From assembly GCA_963666705.2 (NCBI GenBank), contig CAXXKO010000029.1, positions 248,001 to 312,000 of the forward strand: a DNA stretch of 64,000 nt, in the 5' to 3' direction. The DNA comes from G963666705 sp963666705 (GTDB lineage: Bacteria; Pseudomonadota; Alphaproteobacteria; CADEGL01). This document shows positions 34,351-43,590 of the stretch, in pieces; positions within the stretch are counted from its first letter, which is position 1; every line of letters starts with the position of its first letter. A model generated the notes under the pieces. It saw only the letters and a list, made by a program, of their open reading frames with translations. It made no database searches and was not told the DNA's origin. A program made the translations under genes and the position numbers.

Positions 34351-36630
34351 CCGGTCGAGGACGGCGCGGACCTTTTCCGCCACGACGGCCCGCTTGAACG
34401 GCTTTGCGATCAGCTCCACATCCACGTTGGCCAGCTCGGCGCCGCTCTCCGTGTAGCCGGACATGAACAGAATCTTGATGTCGGGCCGCGCGCGCCTGGC
34501 CTGCTCGGCGATATCGAGGCCCGTCATGCCGCCCGGCAACACCATGTCGCTGAACAGGAGGTCGACCTCCGGGGTCTCATCGAGAAGAGCGAGGGCGCAG
34601 CGGCCGTTCTCCGCCTCGATCGTACGGTAGCCGAGGCTGCCGAGGATTTTCACCACCAGCCGGCGGACGGCGGCATCGTCCTCCACGACGAGGATGGTCT
34701 CGCCCCGGCCCCGGGTCGGCTTGTCGCCTGGTGCGCCCTTTTCCTCGCGGGGGAGGCGGCCCTCGGCTTTCGGCAGGAAGATCCGGACCGTCGTGCCGTG
34801 TCCGGCCTCGCTCTCGATCTCGACGTTGCCGCCGGACTGAATGACGAAGCCGTAGACCATGCTGAGACCGAGGCCGCTGCCCTTGCCGACCTCCTTGGTG
34901 GTGAAGAAGGGGTCGAAGGCGCGCTTCACCACGTCCGCCGGCATGCCCTCCCCGGTATCGCCGAGGGCAAGCACCACGTAGTCGCCCGGCGCCAGGTCCG
35001 GCCCGGTCCCGGCCGCGTGCCGGCCGATCCTCGCGTTCCGCGCCGCGATCGTCAGGCGGCCGCCGCCCGGCATCGCGTCCCGGGCATTGATGGCGAGGTT
35101 GAGGACGGCCGCCTCGAGCTGGCCGGGGTCCGCCTCGACCGCCCAGATGTCGGCGCCCGCCCGGGTCTCGATGGTGATGGTCTCCCCGAGCGTGCGGCGC
35201 AGGAGCGCCGTCATGCTCCCGGCGAGGGCGGCGATATCGACTTTCTTCGGCCGCAGGGCCTGTTGGCGCGAGAAGGCGAGCAGCCGCTGGGTCAGCTCGG
35301 CGCCGCGGTCGGCCGCCCGGCTTACGGTTGCCAGATAATCGCTCAAGAGCCCGCGGTCGCCGAACTGGCTCTCCGCGAGCTCGGCATTGCCCAGGATGAC
35401 CGCCAGGAGGTTGTTGAAATCGTGCGCCACCCCGCCCGTCAACTGGCCCACGGCTTCCATCTTCTGGGCTTGGCGGAGCTGGTCGGCCGTGCGCTTGTAT
35501 TCTGTGATGTCGGTGTCGAAGGTGGCGACGCCGCGGAACGCGCCGGCTGTGTCGATGACCGGGAACTTGGTCACGCGGATGTCGCGGAGTTTGCCGTCGG
35601 CGAACGCGATCTGGTGCTCGCGCTCGACCACCCGCATGCCCTCCAGGACCTCCCGGTCCTGGGTGGTGTGGGCCTCCGCGTCTTCCTTGGGGTGGATGTC
35701 GTAGGCGGTCTTGCCCAGCACGTCCGCCGCGGCCCGGCCATACCATTCCTCGAACCGCCGGTTCACCTGAAGGAACCGGCCTTCCGTATCCTTGAGGAAA
35801 ACGGCGGCGGGGGAGTTGTCCATGACGCTCCGGAACTCGAGCTCGCGAGCCCGCAGGGCGTCCTCCGCCCGCTTGCGCCCGGTCACGTCCTGGGCCATTG
35901 CGAAGACACCCGCGACCGTCCCGTCGGCCGCCAGATGGGGCACGTAGCCCACCTCGGTCTCGCGATGCTCGCCGTCCGGAGATTCGACCGATTCCGCGAA
36001 CGACTGGGCCTTGCCGGCCAGTGCTGCCGTGATATGGGGCCGCAGGCGCTCGTACCGGGACGCCCCGACGATGTCGGCTATCCGAGTACCCGCGATATCC
36101 GACAGCGGACGCCGGCACCACGATGCCCAGGTCTCGTTCGCGAATTGGAACCGCTCCTCGGCATCGAAATAAACGATGACCGCCGGCAGATTGTCCGCGA
36201 TCAGCCGCGTCCGCGTCTCGCTCTCGCGCAGCGCCTCCTCCGCTTCGTGACGTTCAGTGATGTCCTGGGTCGTTCCAAAATGGCCCAGGTATCGACCGGA
36301 CCCGTCGAACTCCGGGCTCCCTATTTCGTGCTGATGCCGGACCCGTTCTCCGGTTATCACCCGCCGGTATTCGATCTCGTAGGGCTCATGTTCGCCGAAG
36401 GCCCGGTTCCAAGCGCTGCCCACGCGCTCCCGGTCGTCGGGATGGATGTTCTTGAGGAGCTGGACTTCGGTAAAGGGATGCTCTCTGTCGGAATCGCCTG
36501 AAGAGTCGGACGCATCCCCCAGGGTGGGAAGATACTGTGTCAGCCTGCTCTCGGCGGCCCAGTACCAGGCCCGGATCCGCGCCTTTTCAAACGCCCGCGT
36601 CAAGCGGGCAATTTCCACGTGTTCCGACAT
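34348..36630 (-). CDS. PAS-domain hybrid sensor histidine kinase
   Basis: This 760-residue soluble kinase has no membrane segment. Order of domains: PAS at about 15-130, PAS at about 140-265, PAS at about 275-390, HisKA with H403 in GGVAHDFNNLL, HATPase with NLAINARDAMPGGG (N box) and GEGMP and GSGLGLSMVYGF (G boxes), and a C-terminal receiver with phosphorylatable D695 in LLFSDMVLPGG and K in IAKPF. The H-box with FNNLL is typical of alphaproteobacterial cytosolic hybrid kinases. Output probably needs a separate phosphotransfer protein. No adjacent regulator gene indicates its pathway. The stop codon lies at the edge of the tandem repeat. Confidence 0.93.
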   Translation of the reverse strand: MSEHVEIARLTRAFEKARIRAWYWAAESRLTQYLPTLGDASDSSGDSDREHPFTEVQLLKNIHPDDRERVGSAWNRAFGEHEPYEIEYRRVITGERVRHQHEIGSPEFDGSGRYLGHFGTTQDITERHEAEEALRESETRTRLIADNLPAVIVYFDAEERFQFANETWASWCRRPLSDIAGTRIADIVGASRYERLRPHITAALAGKAQSFAESVESPDGEHRETEVGYVPHLAADGTVAGVFAMAQDVTGRKRAEDALRARELEFRSVMDNSPAAVFLKDTEGRFLQVNRRFEEWYGRAAADVLGKTAYDIHPKEDAEAHTTQDREVLEGMRVVEREHQIAFADGKLRDIRVTKFPVIDTAGAFRGVATFDTDITEYKRTADQLRQAQKMEAVGQLTGGVAHDFNNLLAVILGNAELAESQFGDRGLLSDYLATVSRAADRGAELTQRLLAFSRQQALRPKKVDIAALAGSMTALLRRTLGETITIETRAGADIWAVEADPGQLEAAVLNLAINARDAMPGGGRLTIAARNARIGRHAAGTGPDLAPGDYVVLALGDTGEGMPADVVKRAFDPFFTTKEVGKGSGLGLSMVYGFVIQSGGNVEIESEAGHGTTVRIFLPKAEGRLPREEKGAPGDKPTRGRGETILVVEDDAAVRRLVVKILGSLGYRTIEAENGRCALALLDETPEVDLLFSDMVLPGGMTGLDIAEQARRARPDIKILFMSGYTESGAELANVDVELIAKPFKRAVVAEKVRAVLDR

Positions 36631-36919
36631 TACCCGGCTTGAGACGATATTTCCCGGGCGACCCGGGTGTTCAGCGAAACCATGACAGAAATCGGCGCCT
36701 CGGCGGAAGGGTGGGTGAGGTCTTTGGCTTCAGGCCGCCCTGGGCCGGGCCACCATGTCTCGGACGGGCCGTTTTCGGCCGTTCGCGCCTCATCTGGCCA
36801 CAGCTCTCCTTACAAGCAATACAGGCAATTTCGATGCCACATCTTCCATTCTTCCTTTGGCCCGGTCCTGGGGGGTGGCCGCCGGAGGCCCGCTCGCCGA
36901 TCGATGGACCCGATTCCCC

Positions 36920-37939
36920 TCACACCCCGTCGAAGAGGGCGGAGGAGAGGTAGCGCTCTGCGAAGGAGGGGAGGATCGTCACCACGAGCTTCTTCGCCAT
37001 CTCCGGCCGGCAGGCGACCTCGAGGGCGGCGGCGATGGCCGCGCCCGAGGAGATCCCCACCGGCAGGCCCTCCGCCCGCGCGGCGCGGCGCGCGGTCGCG
37101 AAGGCCGTCTCGTTGCCGATGCGCAAGACCTCGTCGATCAGGTCCGTATCGAGGATGGCGGGGACGAAGCCGGCGCCGATGCCCTGGATCAGGTGCGCCC
37201 CCGGTGGGCCGCCCGAGAGCACCGCGCTGTCCTCGGGCTCCACGGCGATGGCGCGGAATGCCGGCTTGCGCGCCTTGATGACGCGCGCCACGCCCGTGAG
37301 CGTGCCGCCGGTGCCGACGCTGCTCACCAGCACGTCGATGGCCCCCCCCGTGTCGCGCCAGATCTCCTCGGCCGTGGTCCGGGCATGGACCTCGGGGTTG
37401 GCCGCGTTCTCGAACTGCTGGGGCATGAAGCCGTCGGTTGCCTGGGCGAGGATCTCCCCGGCCCGGCGGATGGCTCCCGGCATGCCCTCGGCCGCGGGCG
37501 TGAGCTCGAGCTCGGCGCCCAGGAAGCGCAGCATCTTGTGGCGCTCGACCGACATGCTCTCGGGCATGGTCAGGATCAGGCGGTAGCCCTTGGCCGCGCA
37601 GACGAAAGCCAGCGCTATGCCCGTGTTGCCCGAGGTCGGCTCGACGATCACGGTCTCGGGCCCGATGCGGCCCGCGGCCTCGGCCGCCTCGATCATGGCC
37701 AGGCCGATGCGGTCCTTGACCGAGCTCAGAGGATTGAAGAACTCGCACTTGGCGGCGACTTGCGCGACGCAGCCCGCCTCGGCCGTCATGCGGTTGAGCC
37801 GCACCAGCGGCGTGCCGCCGATGGTCTCGAGGATGCTGCCGTAGATGCGGCCGTGCTCGCCATGGCCGCGGACGGGCGGCGTGCCGTCGGCGTCGTCGGG
37901 CTCGGGCCTTTCGGCGGCGGCGTTCCGTGTCGGTGCCAT
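36920..37939 (-). CDS. cysK: Cysteine synthase A (O-acetylserine sulfhydrylase)
   Basis: This PLP enzyme joins O-acetylserine and sulfide to make cysteine. It has IGGTPLVRLNR, the PLP lysine K75 in NPLSSVKDRIG, PTSGNTGIALAF for the substrate carboxylate loop, the phosphate loop SSVGTGGTLTGVA, and VGISSGAA with the Ser that binds the pyridine nitrogen. The start is set at ATG 37939 after a gagg; it gives about 30 extra N-terminal residues compared with typical CysK, so initiation further inside is possible. It is divergent from cysH, so sulfate assimilation genes are paired here. The 289 bases between its stop and the kinase gene hold nothing that I recognise. Confidence 0.92.
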   Translation of the reverse strand: MAPTRNAAAERPEPDDADGTPPVRGHGEHGRIYGSILETIGGTPLVRLNRMTAEAGCVAQVAAKCEFFNPLSSVKDRIGLAMIEAAEAAGRIGPETVIVEPTSGNTGIALAFVCAAKGYRLILTMPESMSVERHKMLRFLGAELELTPAAEGMPGAIRRAGEILAQATDGFMPQQFENAANPEVHARTTAEEIWRDTGGAIDVLVSSVGTGGTLTGVARVIKARKPAFRAIAVEPEDSAVLSGGPPGAHLIQGIGAGFVPAILDTDLIDEVLRIGNETAFATARRAARAEGLPVGISSGAAIAAALEVACRPEMAKKLVVTILPSFAERYLSSALFDGV

Positions 37940-38222
37940 GTCCTCGTGCTCGGCTCTCCCCGCGCCGCGCCCTTCGCGACCGGCCGGCAAGAGGATCGTG
38001 GAATTCCGCCCGATACTCAATGCCAAAGCGACCCCAGGGCAACGCCGCCCGGGATGCGGTCGCCCAGGAGCGCGTATTAACAAAACTAATCCGTATTATA
38101 ATGTTAAATACATTGTAGACCTGGTGTTAATGGAATATACCAGATTCAGCGCGCTATTCGGGCTGGAGCCCGCTCCGGGACGCGCGGCGGCTAGGATGGA
38201 TCGGATGATGGAAGGGACGACC
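37940..38222. promoter_or_regulatory. Divergent cysK/cysH control region
   Basis: The 283-base gap between the two cysteine-pathway genes contains an AT-rich core at about 38080-38145 (attataatgttaaatacatt), clearly different from the GC-rich surroundings. This is the natural place for two promoters and for a LysR-type regulator such as CysB. I cannot identify an operator with confidence. Confidence 0.35.
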
Positions 38223-38996
38223 ATGGGCCGAGCTGGCACGGGGGACGCGGGGGTGGACGCGGGCACGGTCGCGATCGGCGACCGGCGGGCGGCGACCCAT
38301 GCGGCGGCGCTCGCCACCCGCTATCGCGGCCTCGAGGGGGCAGACCTCCTCCGCCCCCTGATCGAGCGCGAATTCAAGGGCCGCATCGCCGTCGTCTCCT
38401 CCTTCGGCGCCGAGGCGGCGGTGCTCCTCTCCCTGGTGGCGGAGATCGATGCATCCGTCCCCGTCATCTTCCTCGATACGGGGCGGCATTTCGGCGAGAC
38501 CCTGGCCTACCGCGACGCGCTGGCCGAGCGCCTCGGCCTCGAGGACGTGCGCTCGATGGCGCCCGAGCCCTACGACATCGCGCGCACCGACCCGGACGGG
38601 ATGCTGTTCAGCGAATCGCCGGCCGCCTGTTGCCACCTGCGCAAGGTCATCCCCCTCAGGCGCGCCCTGTCGGGGTTCGAGGCCTGGGTCACGGGCCGCA
38701 AGCACTTCCAGGGCGATACCCGCCGGGACCTGGCGCTGGTCGAGCCGGCCGACGGGCGCATCAAGATCAACCCGATTGCCCGCTGGTCGAAGGCGCGGAT
38801 CGAGGCGGCGTTCGCCAGCCACGGCCTGCCGCGCCACCCTTTGGAGGCCGAGGGTTACCCCTCCATCGGCTGCATGAGCTGCACGGCGCGCGTGGCGCCC
38901 GGCGCCGAGCCGCGCTCGGGCCGCTGGACCGGCTCGGGCCAGGCCGAGTGCGGCATTCACCTGGGCATCCCGCGCGGCGTTAGCATGGGCTGCTAG
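38223..38996 (+). CDS. cysH: Assimilatory APS/PAPS reductase with iron-sulfur motif
   Basis: This protein reduces adenylyl-sulfate to sulfite. It has the SSFGAEAAVLLSL nucleotide-binding loop, FLDTGRHFGETLAYRD, CCHLRKV (first cysteine pair), TGRKHFQGDTR, and GCMSCT (second pair), which together bind a 4Fe-4S cluster. This marks the APS-type enzyme rather than the cluster-free PAPS type. The C-terminal ECGIH holds the catalytic cysteine. Start: ATG at 38223 with gaaggga upstream gives 257 residues, the usual length; earlier in-frame starts add an unusual leader. The TAG stop (38994-38996) is part of the CTAG end of an intergenic repeat. Confidence 0.93.
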   Translation: MGRAGTGDAGVDAGTVAIGDRRAATHAAALATRYRGLEGADLLRPLIEREFKGRIAVVSSFGAEAAVLLSLVAEIDASVPVIFLDTGRHFGETLAYRDALAERLGLEDVRSMAPEPYDIARTDPDGMLFSESPAACCHLRKVIPLRRALSGFEAWVTGRKHFQGDTRRDLALVEPADGRIKINPIARWSKARIEAAFASHGLPRHPLEAEGYPSIGCMSCTARVAPGAEPRSGRWTGSGQAECGIHLGIPRGVSMGC

Positions 38997-39143
38997 AGCG
39001 TTTCCAGTTGGACTGGAATCGCTCCAGGCCGCAAGGCGGCCCGCCGGTCGTCCGGCGCGCCCGCGCAGGCGCGGACCTCTTGGTCCGCCGCCGCGAGCGA
39101 AACAATCGCTAGAGTGGGTCCGATCAAAGCGGAACCGCTCTAG
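38993..39143. repeat. CTAG-ended palindromic repeat, family I, copy 1 (151 bp)
   Basis: The unit runs from ctagagcgtttccagttgga to gcggaaccgctctag. The ends are inverted repeats (ctagagcg/cgctctag), and the interior is GC-rich with hairpins around gcgcccgcgcaggcgcgg. Related copies lie at 44979-45130 and 54954-55100 in the opposite orientation. The left CTAG supplies the TAG stop codon of cysH. Confidence 0.88.
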
Positions 39144-39179
39144 ACCCGCGGCTTGGAATCGAGGCGCGAGCGGTCGCGC

Positions 39180-39365
39180 TCAGCTCTCCGCCGCGCGCGG
39201 CCCGGCGAACAGCCAGATGAGGAAGCCGAGCACCGGCAGCAGCAGGATCAGGAGAATCCAGAGCAGCGCCCCGCCCATGGAGGCGTCGCTCCGCACCACG
39301 TTGAGGATCGCCCAGACGTCGGCGACGAGCACGATGAGCCTGCCGATGCCCATTCCCATTCCCAT
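39180..39365 (-). CDS. Small PLDc_N-type membrane protein
   Basis: This 61-residue protein starts at an ATG with ggag 7 bases upstream and reads MGMGMGIGRLIVLVADVWAI at the start. It has two transmembrane segments and between them the N-V-V-R-S-D spacer, followed by WILLILLLPVLGFLIWLFAGPR. This is the pattern of the phospholipase D nuclease N-terminal (PLDc_N) family of small membrane proteins, whose function is not well known. A longer frame to 39464 lacks a ribosome site. It stands alone between two plus-strand genes. Confidence 0.75.
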   Translation of the reverse strand: MGMGMGIGRLIVLVADVWAILNVVRSDASMGGALLWILLILLLPVLGFLIWLFAGPRAAES

Positions 39366-39511
39366 GTCTTCACTCCGGCCCAGTTTCAGCCGCCCAAGCT
39401 TAGGCGCCCACGCGTGCCGGGGGTAGGGCGGCGGGGCCGCCTGGGGATATGATCGTGGCGGCAAGCCGCGGCCGACGATCCGGCCGGGACGAAGCAGGCG
39501 GGAGCAGGCGC

Positions 39512-40285
39512 ATGGGCGGGACCGAGACGGTCACATACGAGGTCGAGGGCGCGGTGGCGGTCATCACCCTGGCCAAGCCCGACCTCAACACCATCGATGC
39601 CGGTCTGCTCGACGGCCTCATCGCGGCGCTCGGCAAGGCGCGCGGGGACGACGGCGTCCGCGCGGTCGTCGTCACCACGGCCCTCGACCGGGCGTTCTCG
39701 GCCGGCCTCGACCTGAGGCTCGTGCTTGACGGCGGCTCGGCCGTCATGCGCTCCCTCCTGCAGAAACTCTATATCGAACTCTTCGACGCCCAGCACCACC
39801 TGGGGAAGCCGTCCATAGCGGCCATCAGGGGTGTCGCGCGCGGGGGCGGGCTGACCATCGCCATCTCCTGCGACGTCGCGATCGCGGCCGAGGATGCGAG
39901 CTTCGGCTATCCCGAGCTCGATGTCGGCATCCTGCCGGGCATCCACTTCACCCATCTTCCGCGCGTCGTCGGCCGGGCGCGGGCTTTCGAGCTGTTGTTC
40001 TCAGGCGAGCCCTTCGATGCCGGGCGGGCCGAGCGGCTCGGGCTCGTCAACAGGGTCGTCCCGGCGGGCGAGGTGCGGCGCGCCGCCATGGGCATGGCGC
40101 AAGGCTTCGCGCGCAAGCCGCCGGGCGCCATGAGAATCGCGCGCGACGCCTTCATGCGCATCAACGACCTCGACGACCGCCGCTCGATCGCCGGCATCGT
40201 CGATACCATGGCGCTGATGGCCGACGGCGAGGAGACGCGGCGCGCCCTGCGGCGCTTCCTCGACCGCGGCAAGCCGGCGCCCTGA
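39512..40285 (+). CDS. Enoyl-CoA hydratase/isomerase-family protein
   Basis: This 257-residue crotonase-fold protein has an N-terminal AVAVITLAKPDLNTID, an oxyanion-hole segment AFSAGLDLRLVLDGG, then IAAIRGVARGGGLTIAISCDVAIAAEDASFGYPELDVGILPG, and an AFELLFSGEPFDAGRAERLGLVNRVV signature. The usual catalytic Glu pair is only partly matched (YPELDVGILPG has one acidic residue where hydratases have Glu), so it could be a hydratase, isomerase or another acyl-CoA crotonase. The start is chosen after gggagcagg. No neighbouring beta-oxidation genes are visible. Confidence 0.87.
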   Translation: MGGTETVTYEVEGAVAVITLAKPDLNTIDAGLLDGLIAALGKARGDDGVRAVVVTTALDRAFSAGLDLRLVLDGGSAVMRSLLQKLYIELFDAQHHLGKPSIAAIRGVARGGGLTIAISCDVAIAAEDASFGYPELDVGILPGIHFTHLPRVVGRARAFELLFSGEPFDAGRAERLGLVNRVVPAGEVRRAAMGMAQGFARKPPGAMRIARDAFMRINDLDDRRSIAGIVDTMALMADGEETRRALRRFLDRGKPAP

Positions 40286-40299
40286 CCGTGGCGCGGCCA

Positions 40300-40560
40300 T
40301 ACCAAGCTGCGGTGATAGGAACCCATTGAGACGCTTGTCCAAGTCTTTCGGCAAGGAGCGCTTCGCGTAGCGATGCGGCGCATCGGAAGCGGAGCGCGAC
40401 GCCGTCCGAAAGGCTTGGACAAGCGCCCGTAGGGTCGCCTCTCCGGCCCCCCGGACGTCGTCGCGAACCCTTGCCGATGCGCCGCATCGCCCGCGTGCCC
40501 GTTCCTAGCCGGAGAGCCGGAGAGGCGATCTCAATAGGTTCCTATCACCGCAGCTTGGTA
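40300..40560. repeat. Long palindromic intergenic element with 30-bp inverted ends (261 bp)
   Basis: The ends are taccaagctgcggtgatagg and the reverse complement at 40541-40560; pairing continues over about 32 bases with one mismatch. Inside are two successive hairpins, each centred on a GATGC/GCATC palindrome (gatgcggcgcatc near 40373 and gatgcgccgcatc near 40475). The second half contains ccccggacgtcgtcgcg and tcctagcc, also found in the repeat at 54692-54953. The element abuts the TAA stop of the SDR gene. Confidence 0.88.
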
Positions 40561-41334
40561 TTAGCCGCTGCGCACGAAGGTCTCGCGCCCGCCGCTCACG
40601 TTGAGGATGGCGCCCGTCAGGTAGGCCGCCTCGCCCGAGCACATCCACAGGGCGGCGGTGGCGATCTCCTCGACCTCGCCCATGCGCCCCAAGGGGACCG
40701 CGCGCTTGCTGAACGCAGCCGCCGCCTCCCGGGTCATGTCCTCGCCCCAGATCTCTGTCCAGACGAGGCCGGGGCGGATGCAGCAGACGCGGATGCCCTC
40801 GGGCGCCACCTCCTTGGCGATGCCGAGGGTGAAGGAATCGAGGCCGCCCTTCGTACCGGCATAGACCGTGTCGTTGGGCAGGCCGCCATAGATGGCCGAA
40901 ATCGACGAGATGTTGACGACGGTGCCGCCCTTGCCGCCGCGCGCGGTCGACATGCGCCGGATGGCCGCGCGCGTCGTCAATATGGGCCCCAGGAGGTTGG
41001 TATCGATCATGCGCCGGATGGCGGCGACCTCGTGGTCGGCCAGGGCCACCTCGACCGAGACGCCGGCGTTGTTGACGAGCACGTCGACCGGGCCGAGGCC
41101 GTCATCGGCCGCCGCGAACAGCCGCTCCACGTCCTCGGGCTTGGAGACGTCCGCCTGGACCGTGATGGCGCGCCGGCCATGCCCGCGGATCTCCTCGGCC
41201 ACCGCCTCGGCGCGGTCGGCGGCGGCCGCGTAGTTGACGCAGACATCGTAGCCCCGCTCGCCCGCGAGCCGGGCGATGGCGGCGCCGATGCCGCGGCTGC
41301 CTCCGGTAACGATCATGATCGGTGCGTCGCCCAT
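40561..41334 (-). CDS. Short-chain dehydrogenase/reductase (SDR), 3-oxoacyl-ACP reductase-like
   Basis: This 257-residue classical SDR has the cofactor loop TGGSRGIGAAIAR near residue 10, LVNNAGVS, catalytic Ser in VVNISSISAIYGG, and YAGTK with the Tyr and Lys pair, followed by VCCIRPGLVWTE. YAGTK replaces the common YxASK but keeps the catalytic pair. It is next to, and in the same direction as, the ABC ATPase gene (118-base gap), so it may act on the imported compound. The exact substrate is unknown. Confidence 0.9.
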   Translation of the reverse strand: MGDAPIMIVTGGSRGIGAAIARLAGERGYDVCVNYAAAADRAEAVAEEIRGHGRRAITVQADVSKPEDVERLFAAADDGLGPVDVLVNNAGVSVEVALADHEVAAIRRMIDTNLLGPILTTRAAIRRMSTARGGKGGTVVNISSISAIYGGLPNDTVYAGTKGGLDSFTLGIAKEVAPEGIRVCCIRPGLVWTEIWGEDMTREAAAAFSKRAVPLGRMGEVEEIATAALWMCSGEAAYLTGAILNVSGGRETFVRSG

Positions 41335-41452
41335 TCCCGTCTCCCGTTCCCGTGGCCTGGCGCCGTGCGCGACCGGCGGATCTTTCCCGGCGCCCGACCT
41401 TGGCCCGGGCGGGTGTTCGCCGCCCGATCCACGTCGCGACGACCGGTCGATG

Positions 41453-42196
41453 CTACAATATCTGGCTCAGGAAGAGCTTCGTTCTATCGCTCCGCGGCGC
41501 GTCGAAGAACTGATCGGGTGGTGCTACCTCCACGATCTCCCCCTCGTCCATGAACACCATCTTGTCGGCCACGGTCTTGGCGAAGCCCATCTCGTGGGTG
41601 ACCACCACCATGGTCATGCCTTCCTGGGCGAGCTCGATCATCACGTCGAGGACTTCCTTGATCATCTCCGGGTCGAGGGCGGAGGTCGGCTCGTCGAACA
41701 GCATGATTCGGGGCTTCATGCAGAGGCTCCGCGCGATCGCGACCCGCTGTTGCTGGCCGCCGGAGAGCTGTGCTGGATACTTGCTCGCCTGCTCGGGGAT
41801 GCGCACCCGATCGAGATACTCCATCGCCAGCCGGTTGGCCTCGGCGCGCGGTATCTTGCGGGCGCGCATGGGCGCCAGCGAGACATTCTGGAGCACGGTG
41901 AGGTGGGGGAACAGGTTGAACTGCTGGAACACCATGCCAACCTCACGGCGCACCGCCATCACGTCGTCCATGTCATCGCTGAGCTCGACACTGACGACCC
42001 GGATGGTCCCCTCATCGTGGGTTTCCAGCCGGTTGACGCAGCGGATCATGGTGGACTTGCCGGAGCCCGACGGGCCGCACACCACCACCCGCTCACCGAG
42101 CTCGACCTTGAGGCTCACGTCGCGCAGGGCCTGAAACTTGCCGAAGAACTTCGACACCCCGTTCAGCTCGATAATCGGCTCGGCGGTGTTGTTCAT
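41453..42196 (-). CDS. Polar amino-acid-type ABC transporter, ATP-binding protein
   Basis: This 247-residue ATPase is of the GlnQ/HisP class. It has Walker A GPSGSGKST, Q-loop VFQQFNLFPHLTVLQNV, signature LSGGQQQR, Walker B IMLFDEPTSALDPEM and the H-loop VVTHEMGFA. The start is placed at MNNTAEPIIEL; the frame extends 41 residues further without family match. Its permeases and binding protein are at 45144-47624 on the same strand, separated by the two divergent genes at 42368-44982. This split suggests insertion of the pair into a single transporter operon, or joint control from a shared gap. Confidence 0.93.
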   Translation of the reverse strand: MNNTAEPIIELNGVSKFFGKFQALRDVSLKVELGERVVVCGPSGSGKSTMIRCVNRLETHDEGTIRVVSVELSDDMDDVMAVRREVGMVFQQFNLFPHLTVLQNVSLAPMRARKIPRAEANRLAMEYLDRVRIPEQASKYPAQLSGGQQQRVAIARSLCMKPRIMLFDEPTSALDPEMIKEVLDVMIELAQEGMTMVVVTHEMGFAKTVADKMVFMDEGEIVEVAPPDQFFDAPRSDRTKLFLSQIL

Positions 42197-42367
42197 TGAG
42201 ACAGCCCGAACCCAGTGGTTGGTGGAAGACGAGCTTAGCACGACTGCCCCAGCGCCAACCAGTGGCCGCCATGGGCCGAGTCGACGCCTGCCTTGAAAGC
42301 GGCGATGCCCGCGGGGCACAATGCGCGCGGGCAGAGCGCCTCGCGGCCCGCCCGGAGGGAACAGATC

Positions 42368-43543
42368 ATGAGAACGCCCAAGTACCAGTATTTCACCCTG
42401 GACGAGTATCGGCAGAGGCTGGATGCGCTGCGCCGCCGCATGGAACAGCGGGGCGCCGACGTGCTGCTGGTGACGAGCCCCGAGAACCTCTGCTACCTCT
42501 CCGGCTACCAGACGCCGGGCTACTACTGGTACCAGACGCTCGTGGTGCCGCTCGAGCGCGATCCGGTGTTCGTCGTGCGCTTGAACGAGTCATCCAACAT
42601 CGAGCCCTTGAGCTGGGTCGAGGACAGCCGGCCCTACGAGGACCATGAGGACTGGATCGCCCACACGTGCGACGTGCTCGCCGACCTCGGCCTAGCGGAC
42701 AAGCGTATCGGCCTCGACTACGATTCCTTCTTCCTCCGGACGCGGGATGAGAAACGGCTGGTGGCGGCGCTTCCCTCGGCGACCTTCGTGGATGGCGCAG
42801 ATCTCGTGGAACAGGGGCGGGTGATCAAGTCCGCCCAGGAGATCGAGTATATACGCCAGGCCGCCAGGACGGCCGAGGCGGGGCTCAGGGCCGGTATCGA
42901 GGCCTGCGCCGCCGGCGTCACCGAGAACGACGTCGCGGCCGAGCTGCACCGGGCCCAGATCAAGGCGGGCAGCGAGTATACCGGGTTGCCGGCATTCCTG
43001 CGCACCGGCGCGCGCGACGCCCAGACCCATGCCGCCTGGAACCGGAATGTGCTCGAGCCAGGGGACAGCGTCACCTTCGAGACGCCGGGGTGCATCAACC
43101 GCTACCACGCCGCCCTCTATGGCCAAGTGTTCATCGGCGATCCGCCCGCGGTGCTCCTGCGGGGAATGGAGATCGGCAACGAGATCATGCGCAAGACCAA
43201 GGCGGCGATCCGGCCGGGCGTGCCGGCGGGTGATATCCACGAATTCGTGCAGAACAGCCTCGAGGCGGCGATGGGGCCGGAGAGCCGGCGCAACAGCCGC
43301 GCCGCCTACTCCATCGGAATCGGGTTTGCACCCGACTGGGGTGAAGGGCACATCCTCAGCATGACCCACGGCGAGGAGCGGGTCTTGGAGGCCGGTATGA
43401 CCTTTCATTTGCTTGCGGGCCATGTGTTCCTGCACGGCATGGAGCGGGTGAAGCGCTCGTGCTGCAGCGACACGATCCTGGTCACGGAGACTGGCTGTGA
43501 GACACTGACGGACGGGGTCGAGCACAAGGTCTACGCGAGATAG
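42368..43543 (+). CDS. M24-family creatinase/Xaa-Pro aminopeptidase-like hydrolase
   Basis: This 391-residue protein has the two-domain pita-bread architecture: an N-terminal creatinase domain (ENLCYLSGYQTPGYYWYQ) and a C-terminal M24 domain from about residue 160. The metal-ligand positions of true aminopeptidases are not preserved: GDSVTFETPGCINRYHAALYG lacks the two Asp residues. In this respect it resembles metal-free creatinase and ectoine hydrolase rather than peptidases. GGAGGG lies before the ATG. It is followed after 47 bases by an amidohydrolase gene, and both are surrounded by transporter genes, so hydrolysis of an imported amide or C-N bond is likely. Confidence 0.87.
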   Translation: MRTPKYQYFTLDEYRQRLDALRRRMEQRGADVLLVTSPENLCYLSGYQTPGYYWYQTLVVPLERDPVFVVRLNESSNIEPLSWVEDSRPYEDHEDWIAHTCDVLADLGLADKRIGLDYDSFFLRTRDEKRLVAALPSATFVDGADLVEQGRVIKSAQEIEYIRQAARTAEAGLRAGIEACAAGVTENDVAAELHRAQIKAGSEYTGLPAFLRTGARDAQTHAAWNRNVLEPGDSVTFETPGCINRYHAALYGQVFIGDPPAVLLRGMEIGNEIMRKTKAAIRPGVPAGDIHEFVQNSLEAAMGPESRRNSRAAYSIGIGFAPDWGEGHILSMTHGEERVLEAGMTFHLLAGHVFLHGMERVKRSCCSDTILVTETGCETLTDGVEHKVYAR

Positions 43544-43590
43544 CAAGCCGCGGCTGCCCGGCGGCACCGTTCAGGTGGGAGGAGAAGGCT

